DNA from: Mycolicibacterium chlorophenolicum
Lineage (GTDB): Bacteria; Actinomycetota; Actinomycetes; Mycobacteriales; Mycobacteriaceae
DNA length: 64,000 nucleotides
Direction: 5' to 3'
NCBI RefSeq assembly: GCF_001044235.1
Contig: NZ_JYNL01000030.1
Coordinates: 232,020 to 296,019 of the forward strand
Shown here: piece after piece, positions 21,301 to 24,043 of the stretch
Layout of the letters: the number at the start of each line of letters is the position of its first letter
How positions within the stretch are numbered: position 1 is the first letter of the stretch
Notes under the pieces: generated by a model
Database searches by the model: none
Told to the model about the DNA's origin: nothing
What the model saw: only the letters and a program-made list of their open reading frames with translations
Position numbers and translations under genes: made by a program

Positions 21301-22195
21301 CCTCACCTCCGCACCACACGTGGCGCAGGGAGCTCAGCGCGCTCGGCGATCCCGCCGACGTCCCGAGCCGGTCGAGCTCGAGCAGGGTGTCCAGCATCGA
21401 GGACACCAGGTAGACGAACGTCACCTGCTCGTCGCGGATGAGGTCGAGCAGGTAGTCGGGATCCCGGTCGCCGTCGGGTGCGGCGATCACCACCCGGCCC
21501 CCACTGACCAGGGGCAGCAGGATCTCGTTGACCGAGATGTCGAACGACAGCGGCGCCTTGAACAGCGATGCGTCGTCGGCGCCGAATCCGAGGATCTGGT
21601 CGCGCTGCCACACAAGTCGCTCGGCGATCGCCTCGTGGCGGATCATCGCGCCCTTGGGCCTGCCGGTCGACCCGGAGGTGAAGATCACGTAGGCGAGCTG
21701 GGCGGGCTGCACCGCGGCCTCCGGCAGTGTCGCCGACTCCGAGCCGTATCGCCAGTCGTCGAGGTCGACGACCAACGTCGCTACGCCCCAATGACTGTCG
21801 TCGGATGCGGTGACGAACGCCGTGCGGGCGCCCGCGTCGGTGAGCACCTGCTGCCGGCGGTGTGCCGGCCACGCCGGATCCAGCGGCACGAAGGCCGCGC
21901 CGGCGAGCATCGTGGCGAGCACGCAGACCACCATCTCCGCCGAGCGCGGCACCCCGACGGCGACCGTGGCCTCCGGACGGTCATCGACGGTGCCGAGGGC
22001 GTGGGCGAGCTGGGCGGCCCGTTGCCCGAGCTGTCGATAGGTGAGCCGGCGCGCGCCGTCGACGACGGCGACCGCGTCGGGGTCGTGCAGGCATCGGGTG
22101 GCGAACAACTCCGGAACCGTCGACGTCTGTTCAGGCGTCGACCGGTTGTTCCACCGATCCAGGAGTTCGGTGATGTCCAGCGAGTCCGCGGTCAC
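1..22195 (-). CDS. Giant exochelin-type non-ribosomal peptide synthetase, C-terminus beyond window
   Basis: One frame stays open from a GTG at 22193-22195 to the left edge (about 7,398 codons, no stop seen); GGAGAGG lies ten bases upstream of the GTG. Domain order on the minus strand is A-T-E / C-A-T / C-A-T-E / C-A-T-E / C-A-T / C-A-T / C... . There are six adenylation cores (YTSGSTG near 21675, 17140, 13925, 9340, 4695, 1575), six carrier sites (GGDS or GGHS) and three E domains with NYLGR and TVGWFT motifs. There is no starter C domain, so synthesis begins at the first A domain. Substrate codes give fhOrn, beta-Ala, hOrn, Thr, hOrn and one unassigned residue. The polarity matches exochelin MS biosynthesis (FxbB/FxbC of M. 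smegmatis), here in one frame. It works with the MbtH-like protein, FxbA and the ABC exporters upstream. No hydroxylase or thioesterase is in view. Confidence 0.95.
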   Translation of the reverse strand, partial: MTADSLDITELLDRWNNRSTPEQTSTVPELFATRCLHDPDAVAVVDGARRLTYRQLGQRAAQLAHALGTVDDRPEATVAVGVPRSAEMVVCVLATMLAGAAFVPLDPAWPAHRRQQVLTDAGARTAFVTASDDSHWGVATLVVDLDDWRYGSESATLPEAAVQPAQLAYVIFTSGSTGRPKGAMIRHEAIAERLVWQRDQILGFGADDASLFKAPLSFDISVNEILLPLVSGGRVVIAAPDGDRDPDYLLDLIRDEQVTFVYLVSSMLDTLLELDRLGTSAGSPSALSSLRHVWCGGEVLTPSLFVRFRRQLTTTLYHGYGPAEATIGVSHVIYRDSAERIATSIGRPNPHTQLYVLDEDLRPVPPGVGGELYAAGFLLGRGYVNAAPLTASRFVANPFDAHGSRMYRTGDLARWSDDGSLEFLGRTDNQVKIRGRRIELEEIESAIAAHPAVRQAVVTVHRQGSADHLVGYVVATDAARHDPALHTRIADWCRSRLPEYMVPTSVLTIDRIPLTANGKVDRRALPAPPPPSSATGTTPPRNPREALLCRAFADALDLDDIGVDDDFFRLGGDSIVAIRVVSRVRSAGYTLRPRDMFAHRTVESLAPLLTEAQPVALHSGDATGAVPATPILHWLADVGRPAAASTLNGFYQGMTLVTPADLDEDTVRSVLDAVVARHHLLWASTGATPTELTIPDSAPRVPLLTGRLDDGVEAMRDRLVALLDPAAGVMIAAGWLTDPGEPGRLVVIAHHIVVDGVSLRVLAEDLETTHRRLTSGSDPALPPAPTPWLQWARQLTDATALGAFDADHRYWEHLGTVTETAWGDRSLDPTRDTVASEAALIVELPEHVTAALLTTVPDRIHGHVNDPMVAALYLALRVWLDDRGVHGSGDLLVEMEGHGREGHAVGDLDLSETVGWFTTLYPVLLCDKDIDWRAAVRDDAALGAAVRSVKDQLRAVPSHGLSYGALRYLHPTDAVPVATPQVLFNYLGRFDAADRPWAFADEHAVLEGRDPAMPLPRLLEINAEAVDAPTGTVLRATFNWPAAAISASEVDRLARLWCELLGRIAGSEHVRGHSASDFPRVALTQRDVADLAARYRDLVDVLPLTSTQQGIYFHSTFDRRNDPYVVQQIVDIRGPLDTDRFQRATEAVVTRHRALSAAFTTLGDGTPVSVHAAVVAPDFKVVDAGIADAGEVIAGHAERERLRRFDLAAPPLTRYVLVRHSDELHTMIQTVHHIVADGWSVPLVLDDLLTAYAGEDFPGPAPQFGSFLDWLADRDEAADRLAWTPVLTGIDGPTRIAAADGLRLSRDTGFGRRTARSMDARLLGAAARDAGVTIGTLLHTAWGLTAGRLTGRTDVTFGTVVSGRDADLLDVDRMVGLLVNTIPMRVRWTEQDPVRAVAARLAHTEATLLDHHHLPLPEALRMAGVDDLFDSLVVIENLGASTHSSPDLELGDITVIEAPHYPLTVTITVREQVAVTVTNDCTRLCDAFADAVAAAFGALLRAVAADPELACGRIALADAAVARDAESHPRGDRSVTRLLATAAAERSGAPALVVGGVPVTFGALQARAAGLAHLLVDAGVRRGDVVALAMARSADLVAGLWAITMTGAAYLPVDLGYPRPRIEFMLGHARPRAVLADTAGRRVVGTTIPDGTAAVDADRVTPDDADLPLVDVGPLDAVSVLYTSGSTGEPKAVIGTHGALANRLAWATEAWPAPIRLAKSSLSFIDGTTELLAGLVAGACTVLADDDAVRDGRRLAALIAEHDVRQLVAIPSLAAALAQEHTAEVGSIRRWIVSGEALTPHALTALQAACPDSVIVNSYGSSEVTGDVLTGDQYADTVTLGAEVPGAGVRILDTALAELPAGVIGEIYVTGTQLARGYLHRPGHTAVRFVAAPGGRRMYRTGDLGARLPDGRVVFAGRADSQLKINGHRVEPAEVEAALMRVAGVSQAAVVGRGPELAAVVVTEPGGPDVAEIRAAAAGALPRHLVPSAIAKADAIPLLPNGKRDTSAILAILDDDRPASTGAPVPPADDRQRAIVEVFADVLGRESVGADADFFSLGGDSIAAIRVTSRLARAGLQVTTEDVFRGRTAIGLAALAADTALARAAIPRFGTLRLSEETLRRITDSEAVEDIWAMSPLQQGVYYQSTLGNAASATYLTQNTFDFDRRLDLDALGLAFGSLLRRHPQLRAGFRTVEHAEEMPAPDATALVQVILADPPAEISVVDLTAHGDGEAVAETLRRVGEADRTAPFDLAQPPLMRLTVIRLPDGRDRMLLTYHFLLFDGWSRELVLRELFALYDSHGESGVIRPHTDVVTGYLRWVDEVGDAEARQAWGHLLGGLPEPTLASGVAPGQPAALADTEPERIVVDLSREVTRRLHATAATLGVTLNAVVTAAVAAVTGYHAGTTDVVLGTTVAGRPGELIGIDDAIGSFLNTVAVRADLSPTRTAADAIRAIHEQRISMMRHDHLGLGHIQRAAGDSAAALFDSLLVFQNFLADDTFTELESRHGVIAVDYHDTTHFPLTWVLTPGRELTVKLEHRVIGAARAQEMVTQVLAVLGAVADTPDVALGALPVVSGERAAALERRWSATARQVEPATVAELLARRAAADPDETALVFGSERLSYREFDDRVTAMARYLRRHGAAPESFVALALPRSIGMVVALFAVLRAGAAYLPLELDLPLERLRTIVSDARPALLLTTAHHTAIGTCAREHGATVIALDDPDTRHALAATSSEPLSDSELGPIGPARPAHPAYLIYTSGSTGTPKGVLTPYAGLTNMYFNHREAIFEPTVRRARGSDREQARLRVAHTVSFSFDMSWEELFWLLDGHQVHICDEELRRDAPALVGYCRRHRIDVINVTPTYAHHLFDAGLLDGHAPALVLLGGEAVSEQVWSALRDHPDTAGYNLYGPTEYTINTLGGGTEDSATATVGQPIWNTRGYVLDAALRPVPDGAAGELYIAGTGLARGYHRRAGLTSASMVADPYVPGGRMYRTGDLVRRRPGAAEPGILDYLGRADDQVKIRGYRVELGEVQSVLAAVDGVARCAVVVRTGSGVPPVKTLAAYVVPSSPPDDRGDFVRGLHSRLSELLPGYMVPTRYGVVETLPLTVNGKLDTAALPEPVAATRGESRQPRSSAEAILLQVFSGVLDLEDIGVDDDFFGLGGDSISSIAVCGRARKAGLHITPRDIFRRRTVAALAATAGEVSSAAPAGPDTGLGEIAATPMLAETARAGTPLANFYQSMVLATPAGLTGPQLDEMLAAVLTAHGMLRAHLEVHDTGWTLSVGDAAGDVASVWSRETGVLSEDDVEAATAAAAAELSPADGRMVRAVWFDTPGVTGQVLLVIHHLVIDGVSWRILSEDLARAWAEVAAGRPARVDEVATSFRSWAAALRASTGFDDEVAYWADMLATPDPALGGRAPDPAIDTAETVRSQTFSLPSDISAALLSTIPAALHGGVNDVLLTALALALAQWRADRGRQAGTAALINLEGHGREADLVPGHPDLSRTVGWFTAIYPVRVDPGPLSWDQVLDAGEALAAATKAVKEQLRAIPRRGLGYGVLRHVRAHPSLQGPAPQILFNYLGRFSGGSGRDWTPVAGIGALREGVDATNPAVALEINAIAEDRPDGTSLSATLAWPAGLIDAADVESLADRWRDALCALTRCSALSGHTPSDFPLVELTQRDVDTLQRAGDVEDVLPLLPLQQGMFFHSVYGEGVDTYRVQQIARLSGAIDTERLRQALDAVMRRHQALRASFAELDDGRVAQVIRPEVPMEFDVVDASGLDPQDAAETLDDVARERLSRPFDLAEPPLVRYTLVSVGPRDHRLIQTMHHIVADGWSYPLIFTDVVALYHGAHAQPGSLPPAPATLRDHAESLQRRDRDAARRAWAELLDGVEPTALFDGRTADHHRAGVHRSAIRHLPAGLTSRLITLTRDQGITMSTALHGAWGLLLGRLLGRTRVVFGSTVSGRDTDLGGVESVVGLLINTIPVPMSWRPGSSIAEVFWALQEQQSGVLDAQHLGLAELARLAGVREFFDTMVVVENFPAANSPAGEQLLTYDGFTGTDAPHYPLALVAYLGERLTLEIKYDTAVVSDAEAARYAERIERVLTTFAHQPDEPVDRLDVRGTDELRFGTASPTVERTTPTLAEVFSRTAAQRPDAVAITVGSTALTYAELDRRAGAVAQTLTGMGVGPESRVAVALPRSLELIVAIVGVVKAGGAYVPLDLDSPAARLDHIVTDCAPVCVLTDDADRLPRMAAPTVLLADAEQPRGSATTAPIAVLPEHTAYLIYTSGSTGLPKGVAVSHRNVAALFHSTADLFDLGADDVWTMFHSAAFDFSVWELWGALWHGSRLVLVDSADARDPDRFVRLLEAERVTVLSQTPSAFYPLAEADRRLRPILALRYIVFGGEALDTSRLAGWYGRHEPRNPMLVNMYGITETCVHVSHRTLAAADAHPGADSVIGGPIPGLRIHLLDRNLRPVPAGVVGEMYIAGAQLARGYLGRPDLTASRFVANPFDAAGERLYRSGDTAMWTESGDLIYQGRSDHQVKIRGYRIELGDVESALVALDGVDNAAASVLVDDSGRARLVGYLVSGSGVEVAEIRRALTERLPDYMVPTAFVVLDHLPLTVNGKLDRAALPAPESAAPPAPSGAPAPGRDAAEQIAALCSEILRAPVGVDDDFFVVGGDSIVAIQLVNRARRLGLQLTPQQVFTARTPAALAELATPPRASAQESEPEPHADAEPGDVPPTPIVLRLAELGGRIDRFNQADLLYTPAGLTLEHLDAALNAVVRRHDALRIRLVRPIPSLWSLETTAAAPISATRVDVGGIPDAELAEVIARESDAAADRLDPEAGSVLQAVWFDRGSAQRGRLLLVVHHLAVDAVSWNILIDDLAEACRQAAGGRSPIAAPVPTSYRSYARMVNENAQQATRLAEFELWSSALAPGGELVAESNALGLTVGATRDHEIRLTVEETVPLLTTVPATANADVTETLLTALYLAVNRWRTGRGGAPDAPLVLDLERHARDRWGDQTDLSRTVGWFTALAPVRLGGGNPADDLIGSLKQVKETVRAVPDGGVGFGLLRYCNPRTAAPLARMAAPQLLFNYLGRSAGGEEGDWRTAPESAALRVDPDPDLGTPYLLEINAHCEDTPQGPRLRAVFTYADGELTEDEVGDLAAHWSAVLREMGDAGTGAPAASLTPSDLPLVSLDQKQIDAVLAAPGPVETIWPLSPLQEGVFFQASYSPAAVYIVQNVFDVAEPVDVPALEAAYSQVMRRNPVLRCGFWADGVPHPVAAVAADPAVTVEVVDISDRPETAMAAELDRITEADRLRTFDLSAPPLARFTVVRTGAADRLIFSYHFLLLDGWSREHLLRELFGEYTAARRGGSAHVPPAPAQFTDYLTWLAGRNTSESAAAWADALAGLAGPSLLVPSAVGTEPTLALRLEFFLTEEQTAALTTRVQAWGVTLNAVITTALAMVIGYESGSDDVVLGTTVAGRPTEIDGIDEVIGLFLNTVPTRVRLRPDHTLSETLHAVQSARLVLMDHEYLGLGDILRALAAANPDNDTFAGATPLFDSLYVLQNFLGDDTFTDMEAEHGIVGHDSIDASHYPLTWVASPGRRLWVKLEYRPDVVERDHAARLLDRLQHLLIHLTAAGAHEPLGGVPVLMPREVAALEARDETTRHELPPATVTDLLAHRADHSAELTALVCGNERVDYRDLQARINRLAWVLRNRGIGSGAIVALAIPRSIEAVVALFGVLRAGAAYLPLELDYPDDRLAAMLNDAEPACVLTTAAVADRITGLAPSACPSWLLDGDAVTSECAAARPDWDGYSPYPDETAYVIYTSGSTGRPKGVVTPHRGLTNMHLNHREAIFGPAIAEAGGRRIRVAHTVSFSFDMSWEELLWLIEGHEVHICDETLRRDAHALVAYCHRHRIDVVNVTPTYAALLFEQGLLDPAGHPPLLVLLGGEAVSTAVWNRLRENTSGYNLYGPTEYTINTLGGGTDSSPTPTVGQPIWNTTVHILDRALRPVPDGVAGELYIRGAGLAQGYLGQPALTASRFVADPFRGADADFDARMYRTGDIVVRRPDGNLDFRGRSDDQVKIRGYRVELGDIESALVEHPQVAQAAVITRPDPTGSPRLVAFVVPTDPETDTGDLAARVRADLRASLPAYMVPAAIGVLDELPVTDNGKLDVRALPEVDADPGQDAGRAPGSPVEEVLCAVFSEVLGTTVAGVDADFFALGGHSLSSIRLINRVRAELGATLSLRDVFDHPTVARLAERLESRPATTQRTGLQARPRPDVIPVSPAQERMLIMDRLGESGVAYNYPLAVTVHGALDLPALRRALGDVVDRHESLRTMFPEGDGGFTQQILPPGVNVPIDVIDCDDAHLQTQLATAVAHRFDLQSGIPLRVSVFRHDPQRHTVALLLHHIATDEWSDAPLLTDLDRAYHARRRGQAPVTEPLPVQYADYALWQRELLTDIEDSQLAFWRAALRGAPHELPLPTDRPRPATPSGAGGTLRVDLDAATAAALRTLAARHQASMLMVLHAAVAALLHRLGAGTDIVVGTPVAGRDGSVLDDVVGLFVNTVVLRADLSGDPDFAELLDRVRSADLAAFAHSTVPFDRIVEDLNPTRAAGRNPLFNVFVGFHRRDDDPSIFGLPADWHELPPDGAMFDLGFTLVDAPGSGSAHLVTEYSRDLFDEQTVREITDRLVRVCVGAATDSAVHVRDLPILTAAERHSVLVERNATAHPLPPTSLGALVSAQARRSPHVLAVVSGADELSYAELDAWSDRWAARLGGRGVVPGAIVGLALPRSVELIVALVGIAKSGAAFLPLDTDYPRERVHHMITDARPVVVVDDAAEVRRARADTAPGPLPEIDPSSWAYILYTSGSTGTPKGVAVPNAGIVNRIAWLQHAYPLGVSDRMLVKTPVGFDTSVWEVFWPLSTGAALVVARPGGHREPEYLAQTIAENQVTAVDFVPSMLEVFLDEPAAATCNSLTRVTVGGEALSAELAGQFARAFPGTPLHNLYGPTEASVDVLGWTADGGPVALGVPGWNVTAYVLDEHLTPVADRTPGELYLGGVQLADGYLNRHVLTAERFVANPFGAGGSRLYRTGDLVRWRSTPSGAVVLDYLGRTDDQIKLRGVRIEPGEIEAVLGGHPAVASARVIARADRLLAYYLPSGEPIDDPLRQYVARRLPVHMVPSEFIELAAFPLTPSGKLDRRALPDSVGTRVTGRPPTDDVQRRMCELFGSLLDAEIADIDADFFALGGHSLAGVRLIGKVRAAFGVSLSLRDVFDNPTVAGLAAVVGAANTPADRRPELTVRPRPEVVPVSPAQERMLILDQLPETGVAYNYPLVVTLDGELDVVALTRALGDVVDRHESLRTVFVEHDGGFAQQIQPAGTAVPVEIIEGTG
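340..3379 (-). other. NRPS module 6: C-A-T, substrate unassigned
   Basis: Boundaries are approximate. The C domain opens with VSPAQERML and has HHIATDEWS near 2965 (Glu for the motif Gly), resembling L-L type condensation domains. The A-domain code reads D-T-W-D-T-G-L-V-D (FDTSVWE, VTAVDFVP, RVTVGGE, NLYGPTEASVD). Asp235 is present, so an alpha-amino acid is expected. I know no confident match; W239, L322 and D331 recall serine-type codes. The carrier site is LGGHS near 446. This module has no counterpart residue in exochelin MS. Confidence 0.8.
3380..6639 (-). other. NRPS module 5: C-A-T, N5-hydroxyornithine
   Basis: Boundaries are approximate. The A-domain code reads D-M-E-N-L-G-L-I-N, the same as module 3, hence hydroxyornithine. 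The C domain carries YHFLLLDGWS near 6150, again with Phe in place of the catalytic His. The carrier site is LGGHS near 3506, the form used when a C domain follows, and there is no E domain. This would be the last residue of the exochelin MS pentapeptide, but the protein does not end here. Confidence 0.88.
6640..11189 (-). other. NRPS module 4: C-A-T-E, threonine to D-allo-threonine
   Basis: Boundaries are approximate. The A-domain code reads D-F-W-S-V-G-M-V-H (FDFSVWE, VTVLSQT, YIVFGGE, NMYGITETCVH), a variant of the threonine family DFWNVGMVHK. The C domain has an intact HHIVADGWS near 10710. The carrier site is VGGDS near 8164. The E domain motif is HHLAVDAVSW near 7600, with Ala for the usual Gly, and ERHARD replaces EGHGRE. 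It still has TVGWFT and NYLGR and is probably active. Alpha-epimerisation of L-Thr would give the D-allo-Thr found at position 4 of exochelin MS. Confidence 0.87.
11190..15879 (-). other. NRPS module 3: C-A-T-E, N5-hydroxyornithine, epimerising
   Basis: Boundaries are approximate. The A-domain code reads D-M-E-N-L-G-L-I-N (FDMSWEE, INVTPT, VLLGGEA, NLYGPTEYTIN), identical to the hydroxyornithine code DMENLGLINK of coelichelin synthetase. The C domain carries YHFLLFDGWS near 15360, so the second, catalytic His of HHxxxDG is Phe. The carrier site is LGGDS near 12712. The E domain has an intact HHLVIDGVSWRIL near 12165. The C and A domains closely resemble those of module 5. D-hydroxyornithine is predicted at position 3. 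Confidence 0.88.
15880..18969 (-). other. NRPS module 2: C-A-T, beta-alanine
   Basis: Boundaries are approximate. The C domain has an intact HHIVADGWS near 18495 and the opening TQQGIYFHS typical of C domains placed after an E domain. The A-domain code reads I-D-T-V-I-S-S-G-D (SFIDGTTE, VRQLVAIP, RRWIVSGE, NSYGSSEVTGD). The usual Asp235 is absent and the acidic residue has moved to position 236, as in beta-amino-acid domains such as the beta-alanine code VDWVISLADK. The carrier site is LGGDS near 16022 although no E domain follows. Beta-alanine is the second residue of exochelin MS, which supports the call. Confidence 0.82.
18970..22195 (-). other. NRPS module 1: A-T-E, N5-formyl-N5-hydroxyornithine, epimerising
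   Basis: Boundaries are approximate. Residues lining the A-domain pocket read D-I-N-Y-W-G-G-I-G (FDISVNE, VTFVYLV, RHVWCGGE, HGYGPAEATIG). With the invariant Lys this equals DINYWGGIGK, the code known for formyl-hydroxyornithine in coelichelin synthetase module 1. The carrier site is LGGDS near 20483, the form usual before an E domain. The E domain has an intact HHIVVDG near 19945 and the motifs EGHGRE, TVGWFT and NYLGRF. Known codes support the substrate strongly. A D-configured first residue is inferred, in agreement with exochelin MS. Confidence 0.9.
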
Positions 22196-22258
22196 GTACC
22201 GGCAACCTCTCCGTCGTCTCGAGGTGATGTGTCGTCTTGAGTTGGCGCGCAGGGGATT
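22196..22258 (-). other. Short spacer between exporter gene and NRPS gene
   Basis: The 63 bases separate the exporter stop (22259) from the NRPS GTG (22195). They hold the NRPS ribosome binding site (GGAGAGG on the minus strand) and no evident terminator, so the NRPS is probably co-transcribed with mbtH and the exporter genes. Confidence 0.6.
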
Positions 22259-24043
22259 TCAGCTGTATGCCCGCCACGCCCGCCAGAGCCGGGCGTAGCG
22301 GCCGTCCCGGGCGATCAGCTCGGCGTGAGTGCCGCGCTCGACGATCCGTCCGTCGGCCATCACCAGGATCTGATCGGCGGTGGCGGCCTGGGTGAGGCGG
22401 TGGGCGACCACCAGCGTCGTGCGTCCGGCGGTGGCGGCCAGCGCGGCTTTCTCCAGTTCGGCGGCGTGCGCGCTGCCGGCCTCGGCAGTCGCCTCGTCGA
22501 GGATGGCCACCAGCGGATCGGCCAGGATCAGTCGCGCGAGGGCGATCTGCTGAGCCTGCGCCGCGGTGAGTGTGGTGCCCTGCTCGCCGACGTCGGTGTC
22601 GAGGCCGTCGTCGAGCGCCTCCACCCAGCGTCGCGCGCCGACCCGGTCGAGGGCCGCCCAGATCTGCTCGGGTTCGGCCTCGGGTGCCGCGAGTCGGAGG
22701 TCCTCGATCAGCGGGCCGGAGAAGACGTGCACCTCCTGGGTGATCGTCGCGACCCACGACCGCAGTTCGGCGTCGTCGATGTCGGCCACCGGCACCCCGC
22801 CGATGCGGCAGGTGCCGCGATTGGGCAGGAAGAGTCCCGCGATGACGGCGGCCAGCGTCGACTTGCCCGCCCCGGTGGTGCCCACCAGGGCGCATCGGGT
22901 GCCTGCCGGAATGGTCAGCGACACGTCATGGAGGACAAGGGGTCCCGTGCCATAGGAGAACGAGACGTTCTCGACCTCGACATCCGCGGTGGCCGGGGTC
23001 GGCGGCACGCCGTGCGCGGGCATCCGCGGCGGTTGCGTGGACGTGCGCAGGTCGACCACACCCACGAGGCGGGCCAGGCAGGCGGCACCGGCCTGGATCT
23101 CGTCGAAGTTGTACATCATCATCCCGATCGGGTTGAACAGGCGATGGAACATCAGTGCGGCCGCGGTGGTCTGCCCGACGGTGACGCTGCCGTTGCGCAC
23201 CAGCACGAATCCGACCACCAATGTGGCTGTCAGCCCGATGAATTCCGCTCTGTTGACCCTGCCGACCAGACGAGTGAACAGCGTGAACACCGAGACCTCG
23301 ACGTCGCGGGCGCGCGCCGAGGCGCTCTCGATCCCGGCGAGATGGCGCGCGTGCATCTCGTAGGCGTCGATCGTGCGAGCGCCCTGGATCGATTCGACGG
23401 TGGCCTGGGCACGCCGGGCGAGGGCGATGCGCTGCTCGGCGTAGAGGGGAGCCGATCGCGGCAGATACCACCACAGCCCCGCGGCGTAGGCGGGAATGCT
23501 CAGGGCACCCGCCACGCCGAGTCGCCAGTCCAGGCTCGCCATCCCGACGAGGGTGACCACACCGAGGAGGAAGGCGTTGAGCATGTCCGGCAGCACCTGC
23601 GAGACCGCCTTGGCCACGGCGGCGACGTCGGCGCTCACCCGGGAGAGTAGATCGCCGCGGCCGCTCTCCTCGATCGTGGTGGCCGGAAGGTCCAGCGCGT
23701 GACGCACGACGTCCTCGCGCAGCTCGGCGACCGCAGCTTCGCCGAGCCGGGTGATCAGGTAGGCGGACAGGCCGATACCCAGCCCGCCGATCAGGGCGGT
23801 GACTCCGATGACCGCTGCCAGTCCGGCCAGGCTGCGCGCCGAGCTGCCGGCGTCGACACGGTCGACGAGCGTGCCGAGCAGATAGATGGGCACCGTGGAG
23901 GCGGCCGCGGCCGCCAGCCCGACCAGGATCGTCACCGCGCTCGGGAGACGACGCCGGCGGATCTCGCCGAGCAACCACGACCCGGTGCGCGCCATGGTCG
24001 CGACGGGCAGCACCGGAGGGATGCTCGATTGACTGATCGTCAT
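22259..24043 (-). CDS. ABC exporter half-transporter, catalytic-Walker subunit (ExiT-like)
   Basis: 594 aa starting [11 protein letters not shown] at an ATG that overlaps the upstream stop as ATGA; the open frame runs further upstream but only as noise inside the neighbouring gene. A six-helix membrane domain (about 30-330) precedes a nucleotide-binding domain. Walker A is intact (GTTGAGKST), Walker B plus catalytic Glu are intact (AILDEAT) and the H-loop is AHRLT. The signature is degenerate, LTAAQ instead of LSGGQ. It probably pairs with the adjacent half-transporter to export the peptide siderophore, as ExiT does for exochelin in M. smegmatis. The complementary defects of the two subunits imply a heterodimer with one active ATP site. 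Confidence 0.88.
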   Translation of the reverse strand: MTISQSSIPPVLPVATMARTGSWLLGEIRRRRLPSAVTILVGLAAAAASTVPIYLLGTLVDRVDAGSSARSLAGLAAVIGVTALIGGLGIGLSAYLITRLGEAAVAELREDVVRHALDLPATTIEESGRGDLLSRVSADVAAVAKAVSQVLPDMLNAFLLGVVTLVGMASLDWRLGVAGALSIPAYAAGLWWYLPRSAPLYAEQRIALARRAQATVESIQGARTIDAYEMHARHLAGIESASARARDVEVSVFTLFTRLVGRVNRAEFIGLTATLVVGFVLVRNGSVTVGQTTAAALMFHRLFNPIGMMMYNFDEIQAGAACLARLVGVVDLRTSTQPPRMPAHGVPPTPATADVEVENVSFSYGTGPLVLHDVSLTIPAGTRCALVGTTGAGKSTLAAVIAGLFLPNRGTCRIGGVPVADIDDAELRSWVATITQEVHVFSGPLIEDLRLAAPEAEPEQIWAALDRVGARRWVEALDDGLDTDVGEQGTTLTAAQAQQIALARLILADPLVAILDEATAEAGSAHAAELEKAALAATAGRTTLVVAHRLTQAATADQILVMADGRIVERGTHAELIARDGRYARLWRAWRAYS

